DNA of 64,000 nucleotides from a bacterium (GCA_029564595.1 JAKQPS010000051.1:47895-111894); one strand, 5' to 3'. Counted from the first letter of the stretch, positions 9,505 through 19,190 are shown. Numbers and translations: made by a program. The notes: a model not told the origin generated them from the sequence alone.

Positions 9505-10875
9505 TCAGAATATCAATTTGCCGAAAAGGTCGTATTCATCCGAGCGGGTGATTTTGACATTGACGAAGGTTCCGGGAGCAGCGTTGCCTTCGAAACGCAC
9601 GACGCCGTCGATTTCGGGGGCGTCTCGCTCCGAGCGGCCACAGCACAGCGCGACTCGATTTTTTCCGGCGCTCTTCATGGGCTTCAAGACGCTCTCGGCG
9701 AGAACTTTCAACGTTTTGCCGCGCAACTCGCGGTTCTTTTCAGCGGATATTTTCTGTTGCAGTTCCATCGCCGCCGCGAGCCGCTCAGCTTTGATTTCTT
9801 CCGGGACAGCGTTTTTCATTGACGCGGCCGGCGTTCCGGTTTCGGGAGAAAAGGCGAAAGCTCCCAGCTTGTCGAAACGGGCTTCGGCGATGAAGTCGAG
9901 CAATCGCCGGAATCTGGTTTCCGTTTCTCCCGGGAATCCTACAATCACGGAACTTCTTATTGAAATATCCGGAACGGCGCTTCGAAGCAACGATATTGAG
10001 CGTTTAACCGCCGCCGCTCCTCCGCGCCTGTTCATCGCTTTTAGAATCGCGTTGTCGATATGTTGAACGGGCAGGTCTATGTAGCGGCAGACTTTCGGGT
10101 TGGACGCTATCGCTTTCGCCAGTCTCTCGTCCACGAGGTCGGGATACGCGTACATCACCCTAATCCATTCTATGCCATCAATGTCGGCGAGGCGGGAAAG
10201 AAGTTGAGGCAGCGCGCCGGGCGACGCGTCGGACGAGCCGAACCTCGTGGTGTCCTGCGCCACCAGCACGAGTTCGCGGACGCCTATGGCAGCAAGGTCG
10301 GACGCTTCGCGCTCTATGGACGCGGCGGTCCTGCTTCTGAAAGGCCCGCGCAGTTTCGGTATCGCGCAGTATGAACATCTATTCGAACACCCTTCGGCTA
10401 TCTTCAGGTATGCCGTCCACGGCGGAGTGGCGAGCAGGCGGGGGTGAGTGTGATTGTGAATGAAAGTGGTCTTAGCGAAGTGACTGGAGGCGGAGCTTTG
10501 CAGCAAATCGACAATCTTCGGATATGATGACGTTCCTATGAGCAGGTCGATTTCAGGGAAAGATTTCGAGAGGGCTGAGCGCTCTTTTTGCGCGAGGCAT
10601 CCGGCCACCACCAGCGTTATCTCGGGGCGGGCGCGTTTCAGTTCCGCCATCTCGCCGATGACCGACGCCGACTCTTCCGCCGCCGGCTTGATGAATCCGC
10701 ATGTGTTGACGATTATGATGTCCGCGGACGCGGGGTCGGCGGAGAAGTCGCATCCGGCGACGGCTAGCGCTCCGAGCATCACTTCGGTGTCCACTGTGTT
10801 TTTCGGGCAGCCGAGGCTGACGGCCGCCACCATAGGCGCTCTCGGTTTACTCTTGACTGTTTTCCCTTTCGGCAT
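9505..10875 (-). CDS. rimO: ribosomal protein S12 methylthiotransferase RimO
   Basis: RimO adds a methylthio group to the conserved aspartate of ribosomal protein S12. The N-terminal MTTase domain has cluster ligands C23 (SLGCPKNTVDTE), C59 (NTCGF) and C93 (AGCLAQ). The radical SAM motif is C163-x3-C167-x2-C170 (EGCSNRCSYC). The C-terminus carries a TRAM-like region. At 456 residues it has normal length, and the SLGCPKN start is typical of RimO rather than MiaB. A GGGAGGATTT ribosome binding site precedes the ATG. It lies 92 bp downstream of the phosphosugar transferase on the same strand. Confidence 0.95.
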   Translation of the reverse strand: MPKGKTVKSKPRAPMVAAVSLGCPKNTVDTEVMLGALAVAGCDFSADPASADIIIVNTCGFIKPAAEESASVIGEMAELKRARPEITLVVAGCLAQKERSALSKSFPEIDLLIGTSSYPKIVDLLQSSASSHFAKTTFIHNHTHPRLLATPPWTAYLKIAEGCSNRCSYCAIPKLRGPFRSRTAASIEREASDLAAIGVRELVLVAQDTTRFGSSDASPGALPQLLSRLADIDGIEWIRVMYAYPDLVDERLAKAIASNPKVCRYIDLPVQHIDNAILKAMNRRGGAAAVKRSISLLRSAVPDISIRSSVIVGFPGETETRFRRLLDFIAEARFDKLGAFAFSPETGTPAASMKNAVPEEIKAERLAAAMELQQKISAEKNRELRGKTLKVLAESVLKPMKSAGKNRVALCCGRSERDAPEIDGVVRFEGNAAPGTFVNVKITRSDEYDLFGKLIF

Positions 10876-10967
10876 AAATCCTCCCGGCGCAGGGCATAAT
10901 AGGCAAAGCGCATTCTAGCGGCAGGGGGCGATTCTGGTCAAACTCAGACCGAGCGGCGCGGCCCCGG

Positions 10968-12377
10968 CTATTTCTTCAGCGCCACATTTTTTACCGTCGC
11001 AATAATGTCGAAAATTGTGAGAATTACGATTTTAAAGTCGAACCAGATAGACCAGTTTTCGATATAGTAGAGGTCGTATTGAAGGCGTTCGGAAATAGAA
11101 GTGTCGCCGCGAAGGCCGTTCACCTGCGCCCATCCGCTCATTCCGGATTTTACCTTGTGGCGCTCCATGTAACGGGGGATGCCTTTTTCAAATTTCTCGA
11201 CGTAGAAAGGGCGTTCGGGTCGCGGCCCGACGAGGCTCATTTCGCCTTTCAGCACATTGATAAGCTGGGGGACTTCGTCGAGGGACGACTTGCGGAGCAT
11301 GTCTCCCAACCGGGTTACCCTCGGGTCTTCCTCTTTCGACCATCCGGGGCCGGACTCCGCCTCCGCTTTCATCGTCCTGAATTTGAACATCCAGAACACG
11401 CGTCCGTCCATGCCGACCCTTTTCTGCATGTAGAATATCGGGCCGGGCGAATCCATCCTGATTAGAACCGCGACAAGGAAAAAGAAGGGAGAAAGAGCTA
11501 TCAGCGCCGGTATGGAGATAGCGATATCCACAGCCCGCTTGACGGCCGCGTTGAACCCCCTGATTCGCAGCCCTTTGACTCGGATTAGAGGAGAGCCGCA
11601 AACCTCCTCGAAAAATCTCGGCCCGACCAGCAGTTCTACCATGTCGGGGTCTATCAGGCACTCGATGGCCCGCTTGTCGCACAAATCCACTATGTCTTTC
11701 ATCCTGTCGTGGTAGCCTGACTCAAGGGAAACCACCACCATGTCTATCCCATGCGTGACTATGATTTCTTCCATTTCGTCCAGAGAGCCGAGCAGAGGCG
11801 CGCTTCCGAGCGCGCCGGCTTTCTCTTCTTCAACGTAGCCGACAAGTTTGTAGCCGAGGTCGGCCCTGCCCGTGAACTTTTCAGCGATCCTCTCAAAATT
11901 CCGGCCTGTTCCTATCAGGAGGACTCTTTTCTGTCCTTTACCCCTTCGAAGCAGGGCGCGCTCGAAAGACACAACGACGATCCTGCCCGATGAAAGAAGG
12001 ATGTAGCCGATAATCGCCGCGTAACCTATCGTCAGCCGGGAGTATGAAAAGTCGCGGTAGAAGAAAGATAAAGCCAGCAGAATGACGAGGCTGATTGAGG
12101 AAGCCCGGATGGCTCCGAAAACGATGTCGATACGGGAAGCTCCGCGCATCGGCCTGTACATGCCCGACACAGCCATGAAATAAATGTTTAGAACGGTGAA
12201 AAGAATCGCTAACGCGATATAGTTTTCCTGTGGAGGAATCTCGGTTTCTTTAGATATCTCCGCGAATCTTATTTGATACGCGATGATGAAAGTCGCGACT
12301 GAACACGCCACATCGGCGACCGCGCGCAAGGCTAGCATGGCCCCTTGAAAAACATTCGCGGGAGACGACCTTCTCAT
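10968..12377 (-). CDS. polyprenyl-phosphate hexose-1-phosphate transferase (WcaJ-type)
   Basis: A 469-residue initiating enzyme of exopolysaccharide or O-antigen synthesis. It moves a sugar phosphate from a nucleotide sugar to undecaprenyl phosphate. Four to five N-terminal membrane spans are followed by a Rossmann-like CoA-binding domain (VLLIGTGRNFERI) and the C-terminal bacterial sugar transferase domain, with KRAVDIAIS, FKFRTMKAE, SLDEVPQLINVLKGEMS, VGPRP and the WAQVNGLRG signature. I chose the ATG at 12377 because it overlaps the stop of the upstream glycosyltransferase (ATGA) and the encoded product starts with the expected membrane domain; the longer open frame upstream is an out-of-frame shadow of that gene. 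Confidence 0.93.
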   Translation of the reverse strand: MRRSSPANVFQGAMLALRAVADVACSVATFIIAYQIRFAEISKETEIPPQENYIALAILFTVLNIYFMAVSGMYRPMRGASRIDIVFGAIRASSISLVILLALSFFYRDFSYSRLTIGYAAIIGYILLSSGRIVVVSFERALLRRGKGQKRVLLIGTGRNFERIAEKFTGRADLGYKLVGYVEEEKAGALGSAPLLGSLDEMEEIIVTHGIDMVVVSLESGYHDRMKDIVDLCDKRAIECLIDPDMVELLVGPRFFEEVCGSPLIRVKGLRIRGFNAAVKRAVDIAISIPALIALSPFFFLVAVLIRMDSPGPIFYMQKRVGMDGRVFWMFKFRTMKAEAESGPGWSKEEDPRVTRLGDMLRKSSLDEVPQLINVLKGEMSLVGPRPERPFYVEKFEKGIPRYMERHKVKSGMSGWAQVNGLRGDTSISERLQYDLYYIENWSIWFDFKIVILTIFDIIATVKNVALKK

Positions 12378-13474
12378 CCCGCGCTCTCCTTGCGCAGGCG
12401 GTGTTTTTCTTCCACAAAGTCCGCGATTTTTCTTTTGAAAACGGAGACGTCGAAAGTCTCCGCGTGGGCGCGTATCCTTTGCGGATCCACAGCCTGCCAG
12501 TCGAAACGCCGCACTGCCTCTTCGAGCGCGTCTGGAGTTTGCCGGTCGAAAAACGCGCCGGTTGCGCTGCTCGCCACCGTTTCGAGCGCGCCTCCCGCTC
12601 CATACGCGATGACGGGCCGGCCCGATGCTTGCGCCTCCAGTGGTGTGATGCCGAAGTCCTCTTCGCCCGGAAAAATGAACGCGCGGCATTTCGAATACAA
12701 ATCAGGTATTTTTTCGTCCGGCACGAATCCCAGAAACTCTATATTCGGCTTGGCTTTGGATTTAAGCCTTTCCATTTCCGGCCCTGAACCTGCGATAAGC
12801 AACTTGTGTCCCAGCCTGTTGAACGCCTCGACCGCCAAGTCCACGCGCTTGTACGGCACGAGTCGAGAAACGACAAGGTAGTAGTCTTCAACCCCGTCCG
12901 AAACCGCGAATCTGGACGCTTGCACCGGAGAGTGTATCACCGCGGCTTCTCTTCTGTAGTGTTTCATTATGCGTCGGGCGACATTTCGAGAATTGGCGAC
13001 AAACCAGTCCACACGGTTCGCCGCGGCGACATCGTGCGCTCTGAGGTAGTGGAACAGCAGCCGCATCGGCCATCGGGAGACCCTGCCGAACCCGGCTATG
13101 TATTCATGGTAGAAATCCCAAGCGTATCTCATCGGTGTGTGGACGAAACAGACGTGGCATGTCGTCGCCGGAGTTATCACGCTTTTGGCCGACATGTGGT
13201 GGCTGCTCAGAACCACGTCGTATCCGCTCAAGTCGAAGCTCTCGAACGCCATAGGAAAAAACGGCATGAACAGGCGATGCTTTTTTAGAGCAAATGGGGC
13301 TTTCTGCAGAAATGAGGAGATGACCGTCCTATCAGAAAACCGGTCGCCCAATGCCGCGCGGTCATAGAGCGCGGTGTAAATCGGCGCTTCCGGGTACACG
13401 TCCGCGAATTCCCTGACAACTAGGTCCGAGCCTCCCCATGTCACGAGGAACTCGTGGACCAGAGCGACCTTCAT
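12374..13474 (-). CDS. GT4 family glycosyltransferase
   Basis: A 366-residue GT-B glycosyltransferase of the GT4/WbaZ-like type, probably adding a sugar to a lipid-linked surface glycan. The start is MKVALVHEFLVTWGG with the glycine loop of the acceptor domain. The donor domain has VVSRLVPYKRVDLAV, LIAGSGPE and the GEEDFGITPLEAQASGRPVIAY motif that binds the nucleotide sugar. The ATG at 13474 overlaps the upstream stop as TGATG, and its stop overlaps the next start as ATGA, so the three genes are translationally coupled. Linkage and sugar cannot be read from the sequence. Confidence 0.9.
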   Translation of the reverse strand: MKVALVHEFLVTWGGSDLVVREFADVYPEAPIYTALYDRAALGDRFSDRTVISSFLQKAPFALKKHRLFMPFFPMAFESFDLSGYDVVLSSHHMSAKSVITPATTCHVCFVHTPMRYAWDFYHEYIAGFGRVSRWPMRLLFHYLRAHDVAAANRVDWFVANSRNVARRIMKHYRREAAVIHSPVQASRFAVSDGVEDYYLVVSRLVPYKRVDLAVEAFNRLGHKLLIAGSGPEMERLKSKAKPNIEFLGFVPDEKIPDLYSKCRAFIFPGEEDFGITPLEAQASGRPVIAYGAGGALETVASSATGAFFDRQTPDALEEAVRRFDWQAVDPQRIRAHAETFDVSVFKRKIADFVEEKHRLRKESAG

Positions 13475-14625
13475 CAAAGCCTCCAGAGAATATCCTCTAT
13501 CCTCCTGATGTGGGAGTCCATCATGTGGCGCTCCCGTACGGCGTCGGCGGCGTTGTCGCCGAAAACCTTCGTCACGTCCGGATTCTCCAGCATCTCCACC
13601 AGAGCGCCCGCCATCGCCGCCGAGTTCCCCGGCGGAATAATAATCCCGGATTCCCCATGCCTTATCAATTCCGGAATCGCTCCGCATCTTGTGGCGACAA
13701 TCGGTTTTCCGAGAGCCATCGCGTCTAGAGCTTCGAGAGCGTCCGAATCGCGAGAGCAGGATGCGCAAACATAAACGTCTGACGTGTCGATAATGTCGTA
13801 TCTGTCGTCGCGCACCTGAGCCACCGTCACATGTTCAGCGATTCCGATGTCTTCGGCCACTGCTTCCACGTCCTCTTTTACCATTTCGGATGAAGAGTAA
13901 AAGTCTGCGGCAAAAATGAAATGGATGTTGGAAGTCTTTTCAAGAGTGAGAGCGGCCGCCTCCATGAAAATGTCCGCCGTGTCGAAGTCCGCAGAAGACG
14001 GAGCCGCGCAGACAACGCGCGCGTCGAGCGGCGCTCCGAGCGCGTCCCGCACTGATTCCCACCGCCTTCGCGTGCGCACTATCTCCATGTCAACGCCGTC
14101 CGGCACGACTACGACTCGGGAAGAATTGCCGAATTGACCTGCCGACAGATTCGTATTGCACACGATTTTGCTCGGCCCCCACAGCGCGGCGCTTGTGAAA
14201 ACAAGGCTCATCGGAGGCCGGATATAGTCTCTGAAATGCCAGACGACTTTAACCCCGGCGAGCCTGCCTGCAACAGCTCCGACTATGTGAGACAGCGCGG
14301 AAGCGGTGTACACAGCCGCCGGCTTCGTTTCCTTCATAAGCGCCGCCGCCCGGCCTATCACCGGAAGCGATCTGTAGATGTCTATTAGCCCGGAAGGCCT
14401 GAAAAAAACGCCTTCTTTCAAGTTCATAAGCTCGGGGTTTATCTCTATCTTCGCGACATCTATTTCTGCCCGCTCCATGCGGCCAGCCATAACTCCGTCC
14501 GAAAGGTCTAGAAAAACAGGCTGAAACCTATCCCTGTCCATTCCTGAGACAAGCCCGAACACCGCGTCGCTGCGCCTGTCCATTCCGTCTCTGTCTGATA
14601 TGAATAGTATCTTTTTTTTAAACAT
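13474..14625 (-). CDS. GT4-like glycosyltransferase
   Basis: A 383-residue GT-B glycosyltransferase, first gene of the three-gene coupled unit. It starts MFKKKILFISDRDGMDRRS. An acceptor domain contains VVWHFRDYIRPP. The donor domain has VVVPDGVDMEIV and the late motif DALEALDAMALGKPIVATRCG, in which the usual E-x7-E pattern is recognisable. The ATG at 14625 lacks a clear ribosome binding site; an in-frame TTG at 14643, with AGAGAG about 10 bp upstream, is an alternative that adds six residues. The next gene upstream is the divergent LpxL-like acyltransferase, so a promoter should lie in the 186-bp gap. Confidence 0.87.
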   Translation of the reverse strand: MFKKKILFISDRDGMDRRSDAVFGLVSGMDRDRFQPVFLDLSDGVMAGRMERAEIDVAKIEINPELMNLKEGVFFRPSGLIDIYRSLPVIGRAAALMKETKPAAVYTASALSHIVGAVAGRLAGVKVVWHFRDYIRPPMSLVFTSAALWGPSKIVCNTNLSAGQFGNSSRVVVVPDGVDMEIVRTRRRWESVRDALGAPLDARVVCAAPSSADFDTADIFMEAAALTLEKTSNIHFIFAADFYSSSEMVKEDVEAVAEDIGIAEHVTVAQVRDDRYDIIDTSDVYVCASCSRDSDALEALDAMALGKPIVATRCGAIPELIRHGESGIIIPPGNSAAMAGALVEMLENPDVTKVFGDNAADAVRERHMMDSHIRRIEDILWRL

Positions 14626-14811
14626 CAGTCGGTCGCCGGACAACGAATAATGAACTCTCTTTTATAAATAATAGAACAAAAAGCGCGCGCGATAAAGGGT
14701 TTGCGCCAATTGCCGGGAGAATAGAACCGATGAACGTCGGATTAGATTGCGCCGGGAATTCAAAAAAAAAGCGCAAGAGGCTATATTATAATTAAAAAGG
14801 AAAATTTCAAG

Positions 14812-15816
14812 ATGACTGAAAACAATGGACGGGAAGCGGCCGCCGCGTTGCCGGACGCAAGCGCCCATCAAGTAAACAAAGACCTTAAGGAACTCCGAAG
14901 AAAAGACAATAGAGAAATGCCCGCGCGCCAACGCATAAAGTATTTTTTATTGCGGGCGGCGGTTTTCGCTATGGGTAAAATAGCGTCCATAGCGCCGGAA
15001 AAGCTCACTTACGGCGTCTGTGTGAAACTCGCGTTGATAGCCGAAAAGCGGCTGCCCAGATTCCGCAAGCTTGCGCGGGAACACTTGGAGATAGCCTTCG
15101 GCGCGGAAAAATCGCCGGAGGAAATCGACGACATTCTCCATAGGACTTATATCAACTACGGCATGAATCTCGCCGAATTCTTCATGATTCCGCACAAAAG
15201 CAAGGAATGGATCGAGAAAAAGGTCAACTTCCACGACCCCGACTGGATTATCAGAACCCATCACCAGCAGGGCAAAGGCATAGTGTCGCTGGCAGGGCAT
15301 TTCGGGAGCTGGGAGCTTGTCGGAGCGCGGCTGGGCATTTACCATTACCCTATAGTCGCGGTCGTGCGCGCTCAGAAAGACGCTCTTTTCTCTAAATTCA
15401 TGATGGAGACAAGAAACAAATGGGGAAACGAATATATTTTCAGGGAGCGCGGCGTAAAAGAGGAATGCTTCAGGCAGTTGGACCAGAATAAAATCCTCGG
15501 ATTGATGGCTGACCAGAATTCGAACAGGGGCGTGTTCGTGAGTTTTTTCGGCAGGGAAGCCTGCACCGCGACCGGCCCTTCGGAGATAGCCATGACCCGC
15601 GGGATTCCGGTCATTCCCGGATTCCCGGCGCGAAATCCCGATGGGACGATAACCCTGTATATCAAAGAGCCGATTCAGATGAGGAACACAGGAGACTGGC
15701 AAGCCGACATCGCGTATAACACACAAAGGTGCAACGACGTTCTCGAAGCTTTTGCGCGGGAGCATCCTACCGAGTATTTTTGGTGGCACAAGAGATGGAA
15801 AAAGAAGAGACCGTAA
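14812..15816 (+). CDS. LpxL/HtrB-type lysophospholipid (lipid A) acyltransferase
   Basis: A 334-residue member of the LpxL/LpxM family, which transfers acyl chains to lipid A precursors at the inner membrane. The catalytic HxxxxE is HFGSWE. Other family blocks are QRGVFV-like SNRGVFVSFFGREA, GPSEIAMTRGIPVIPGF and a C-terminal HPTEYFWWHKRWK. A hydrophobic N-terminal anchor lies near residues 45-65. AAGGA lies about 9 bp before the ATG and a TATAAT hexamer occurs at 14787-14792, without a good -35. The gene supports the view that this organism makes an LPS-type outer membrane. Exact acyl donor and position are unknown; a PIM acyltransferase role is possible but less likely. Confidence 0.88.
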   Translation: MTENNGREAAAALPDASAHQVNKDLKELRRKDNREMPARQRIKYFLLRAAVFAMGKIASIAPEKLTYGVCVKLALIAEKRLPRFRKLAREHLEIAFGAEKSPEEIDDILHRTYINYGMNLAEFFMIPHKSKEWIEKKVNFHDPDWIIRTHHQQGKGIVSLAGHFGSWELVGARLGIYHYPIVAVVRAQKDALFSKFMMETRNKWGNEYIFRERGVKEECFRQLDQNKILGLMADQNSNRGVFVSFFGREACTATGPSEIAMTRGIPVIPGFPARNPDGTITLYIKEPIQMRNTGDWQADIAYNTQRCNDVLEAFAREHPTEYFWWHKRWKKKRP

Positions 15817-15864
15817 ATGACGGCTGGCGGCCGGACCGAGCCGCTTTAGGGGGGGAACTGTTCT

Positions 15865-17763
15865 ATGACCGACAATTGCGGCTTCGACATCGAAAACCTT
15901 AAGGCGAGATATCCCGGAAAATTTGCGGACGAAAAAGAGATATTCGGGCGCATAAACAGAGGCGACCGCATCTTCATCGGAACCGCTTGCGGAGAGCCTC
16001 AATATCTGGCGGGCGCTCTGATAAGGTTCGTAGACGAAAACCCCAAGGCGTTTTTTGACGCCGAAGTCTTTCAGGTATGGTCTCTCGGAATAGCCCCGTA
16101 CACGGACGAGAAATTCAAGTCCAACTTCAGACACAACTCTTTTTTCATAGGAGACACCACGAGGGACCGCGTCAATCAGGGAATGGCGGATTACACGCCG
16201 ATATTTCTCTCTCAAGTTCCGGACCTGCTTAGGCGGAGACTTATAACCATAGACGTGGCGATGGTTCAAGCCTCCCCGCCCGACGAACACGGATACATGA
16301 GCCTCGGCGTCAGCGTCGACATAACAAAGGCGGCGTTCGAGAGCGCCCCATTGCGAATCGTCCAGCTAAATCCCAGAATGCCCCGCGTGCACGGCGACAC
16401 TTTTATTAACGCTCGCGATGTCGATTTCATGGTGGCGCGGGATGAGCCGCTTCTGGAGTTCGATGCGAAAGTTCCCGACGACATAGCGGCAAGAATCGGC
16501 GACTACGTTTCCCGCATCGTTCAGGACGGAGACACCATTCAGGTCGGGTATGGCAGCGTTCCCAACGCGATAATGGCCGGTCTCAGCGGAAAGAAAGACC
16601 TCGGCGCTCACACTGAACTTCTTACGGACGGCATGGCGATGCTGATGCGGGATGGGGTCATTAACAACTCGAAGAAGACCGCTCACAGGGGAAAAACCGT
16701 CGCCTCGTTCTGCATGGGACACAAAGAAACCTACGAGTTCATACACGACAATCCCGGAATCGAATTCAGACCGATAGACTATGTGAACAACCCGATGGTT
16801 ATTGCCCGCAACTCGAACATGACAGCCATAAACAGCGTGCTGGAAATTGACCTGTCGGGGCAGGCGACAGGAGACTCCATAGGCAAGACTTTTTACAGCG
16901 GGATCGGCGGCAGCGCGGACTTCATGAGAGGCGCGGTAATGGCTCCCGGCGGCAAAACAATTCTCCTTCTTCAATCCACCGCCCGCGACGGAGAGGTGTC
17001 GCGCATAGTTCCTTTCCTTTCCGAAGGCGCCGGCGTCACCATCTGCCGTGGCGACGTTCATTACGTAGTCACAGAATATGGAATCGCATATCTGCACGGT
17101 AAAAACATAAGAGAGCGCGCAATGTCTCTGATAGCCATTGCCCACCCCGATTTTCGCGAACCTCTCATCGAACAGGCAAAAAAGAATAATCTCATATACA
17201 GAGACCAAGCGTACATACCCGGCAAACCGGGAATATATCCGGAAGAGCTTGAAGTTGTCAGACGCACTCGCGGAGGCTTGGAGCTTCTTCTCAGGCCGGT
17301 CAAAATGAGCGACGAGTCGTCTTTGAAGGATTTCTTCTACTCTCTGTCCGACAAAAGCATGTTCAGGCGGTTTGTCTCTCAACGCAAAGACATGCCTCAC
17401 GAAAGGCTTCAGGAATTCGTCATAATAGATTACACAAAAGAGATGGTTATACTCGCCACCGTGCAGGAAGGCGAAAAAGAGAGAATTGTCGGCATGGGGC
17501 AGTATTACATTTATGACAACGCGCATACCGCCGAGGTGGCTTTCGCGGTAGATGACGAGCATCAGAACATGGGGATAGGGACGACGCTGCTGGATTATCT
17601 TAACCTGCTCGCGGCCCGGCAGGGACTTCTCGGACTGACCGCCGAAGCGCTCGCTGAGAACACACCGATGATTCGCGTCTTCGAGAAAAATGGTTTCGAG
17701 ATAATCAACCGGAATATCGGCGGGATGTGGGAACTGAAGAAGATATTCAACCGGGTTGTATAG
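15865..17763 (+). CDS. acetyl-CoA hydrolase/CoA-transferase fused to GNAT acetyltransferase
   Basis: A 632-residue fusion. Residues about 1-465 are an acetyl-CoA hydrolase/4-hydroxybutyrate CoA-transferase. The glutamate that forms the CoA thioester is in HTELLTDG, and the family blocks GYGSVPNAIMAGL, SGIGGSADFMRGA and VTEYGIAYLHGK are present. Residues about 470-632 are a GNAT domain (LLLRPVKMSDESSL, VAFAVDDEHQNMGIGTTL, FEKNGFE) with the acetyl-CoA pyrophosphate loop QNMGIG. This fusion recurs in anaerobes as a recognised but functionally unclear architecture. The GNAT part resembles protein lysine acetyltransferases, so self-regulation by acetylation is conceivable but not shown. It follows the acyltransferase by 48 bp. 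Confidence 0.9.
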   Translation: MTDNCGFDIENLKARYPGKFADEKEIFGRINRGDRIFIGTACGEPQYLAGALIRFVDENPKAFFDAEVFQVWSLGIAPYTDEKFKSNFRHNSFFIGDTTRDRVNQGMADYTPIFLSQVPDLLRRRLITIDVAMVQASPPDEHGYMSLGVSVDITKAAFESAPLRIVQLNPRMPRVHGDTFINARDVDFMVARDEPLLEFDAKVPDDIAARIGDYVSRIVQDGDTIQVGYGSVPNAIMAGLSGKKDLGAHTELLTDGMAMLMRDGVINNSKKTAHRGKTVASFCMGHKETYEFIHDNPGIEFRPIDYVNNPMVIARNSNMTAINSVLEIDLSGQATGDSIGKTFYSGIGGSADFMRGAVMAPGGKTILLLQSTARDGEVSRIVPFLSEGAGVTICRGDVHYVVTEYGIAYLHGKNIRERAMSLIAIAHPDFREPLIEQAKKNNLIYRDQAYIPGKPGIYPEELEVVRRTRGGLELLLRPVKMSDESSLKDFFYSLSDKSMFRRFVSQRKDMPHERLQEFVIIDYTKEMVILATVQEGEKERIVGMGQYYIYDNAHTAEVAFAVDDEHQNMGIGTTLLDYLNLLAARQGLLGLTAEALAENTPMIRVFEKNGFEIINRNIGGMWELKKIFNRVV

Positions 17764-17775
17764 CCGAACGGCTAT
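17760..17775. terminator. small hairpin between convergent genes
   Basis: ATAGCC-GAAC-GGCTAT is a perfect 6-bp stem with a 4-nt loop. It overlaps the stop of the CoA-transferase fusion and faces the convergent radical SAM gene. There is no real T-tract, so any terminator function is weak. Confidence 0.3.
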
Positions 17776-17825
17776 TCATTATCCCGGTCTCCTGCGATGT
17801 TGTCAGCCTTTCGGCAAATCCGAGG

Positions 17826-19190
17826 CTATTCCTGCGGCTTTCCGTGAGAAATCTTGTTCCAAGCGTTAAGTTCCACCACCATGCTCTCTTTGATTTTTCT
17901 GAGTTCTTCGTCGGAGAAATCAGTGAAATTCACCAATATCTGCTCGCCCTGTTCTCCGAGAGAAAGAAGGAATTTTTCCATGTCGGGAATTTTTCCTTCG
18001 CGCATCGCGATATTGAAAAGCTCGGTTCCGGGGTATGGGGTGGCAAAGAAAATGACTTCGGGATTCAAGTCGCAGCTTTTGCAGAAATCTATGGTTTCGC
18101 GCACCGTTTCCCGCGTTTCTCCGGGCAGACCCGCGATAAGCGAGCAGTCCGCCCATCCCATATATTTCTGAGTCAGTTTGATCGCGTTCCTCGCCTGTTC
18201 CACAGTCACTTGCTTCTTGATGTTTTTGAGTATGCGCGGGCTTCCTGATTCTATGCCATAGCCGAGCAGGACGCATCCCGCTTCGCGCATTCTTGCGATC
18301 AGCGGTTCCGTCATAAGGTTGGCGCGTCCGGCGCAACCCCATTCAATCCCCGCGTTCTCCCTCATCAGCAGGTCGCAGAAATCGAGCACGTTCTTTCTGT
18401 CAGTGATGAAGCAGTCGTCCGTGAAATGGAAATATTTGACGTCGAAGCGCTCTTTAAGCGCCATGATTTCCTCAAAAATTCCTGCGGCTCGCCGCCGCCT
18501 GAATCCTGCTCCCATGAAGTCGTGATAACAGAAGATGCATTTATAGGCGCACCCCCTGCTTGGAGTGAGATTCATCGAGCGCGGAATGTCCCCGCCGCCA
18601 GCGCCTCCGTCGACCCATTTATTCACGTTCACCGCGCCTATCGGATTTCGGCAGTAAACATCCATCGGGAAAAGCTCCCATTTAGGGAATGGAAGCGAAT
18701 CAAGGTCGGCGATGGGCGAGCGGGGCTTGTTCGCGACGACCGCTCCGTCCTCTCGCCGCCACAGCCCGGCAATGGAGGAGACATCTCCGCCCCGCTCAAG
18801 ATTGTTTGCCAATTCGACAATCGTCTCTTCGCCTTCTCCCACGCAAAGAAAATCGACAGGCGTGTTGTTCATCATGACTTCGGGCGAGGAAGTCGCGCAG
18901 CTTCCGCCCATTATGACCGGTCTGTCGGGATGCGCCGCCTTAAGTTCAGAAACGACGCTCTTAATATTTTTGTAAACGGTTATTATCCCTCCGACGCCTG
19001 CAATGTCGTAGTCTGCTTTTTCAAAGAACTTCAGCCTGTCCTCGCGCGAGGGACGGAGCGCGTTCATGTCGTAAATCTCAACTTCATGGCCGGCATCAGT
19101 CAAGGTTGCGGCCATGTAGCCCAAGCCGGACGGGAAACAGTTCGGAGCCGCCCATTCCCGAATCGTCGGATTGATGAAAAGAACCTTCAT
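17826..19190 (-). CDS. B12-binding-domain radical SAM protein
   Basis: A 454-residue protein. The N-terminal 120 residues resemble the cobalamin-binding Rossmann domain (MKVLFINPT, GYMAATLTDAGHEVEIYDMNA, PVIMGGSCATSSPE). The radical SAM motif follows in SRGCAYKCIFCYHDF. The canonical DxHxxG histidine is replaced, since YDMNA stands where B12 ligation would be expected, so cobalamin may be bound base-off without a protein ligand, or not at all. The gene starts 2 bp after the stop of the cytidylyltransferase, so both are one transcription unit, probably modifying a surface sugar or lipid. The actual reaction (methylation, ring contraction, cyclisation) cannot be predicted. Confidence 0.88.
   Translation of the reverse strand: MKVLFINPTIREWAAPNCFPSGLGYMAATLTDAGHEVEIYDMNALRPSREDRLKFFEKADYDIAGVGGIITVYKNIKSVVSELKAAHPDRPVIMGGSCATSSPEVMMNNTPVDFLCVGEGEETIVELANNLERGGDVSSIAGLWRREDGAVVANKPRSPIADLDSLPFPKWELFPMDVYCRNPIGAVNVNKWVDGGAGGGDIPRSMNLTPSRGCAYKCIFCYHDFMGAGFRRRRAAGIFEEIMALKERFDVKYFHFTDDCFITDRKNVLDFCDLLMRENAGIEWGCAGRANLMTEPLIARMREAGCVLLGYGIESGSPRILKNIKKQVTVEQARNAIKLTQKYMGWADCSLIAGLPGETRETVRETIDFCKSCDLNPEVIFFATPYPGTELFNIAMREGKIPDMEKFLLSLGEQGEQILVNFTDFSDEELRKIKESMVVELNAWNKISHGKPQE

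Noticed and set aside
16366-17562. Long open frame on the minus strand opposite the CoA-transferase fusion
   Set aside because: A shadow of GC-rich coding sequence: no ribosome binding site, composition is Arg/His-rich and the plus-strand gene is certain.
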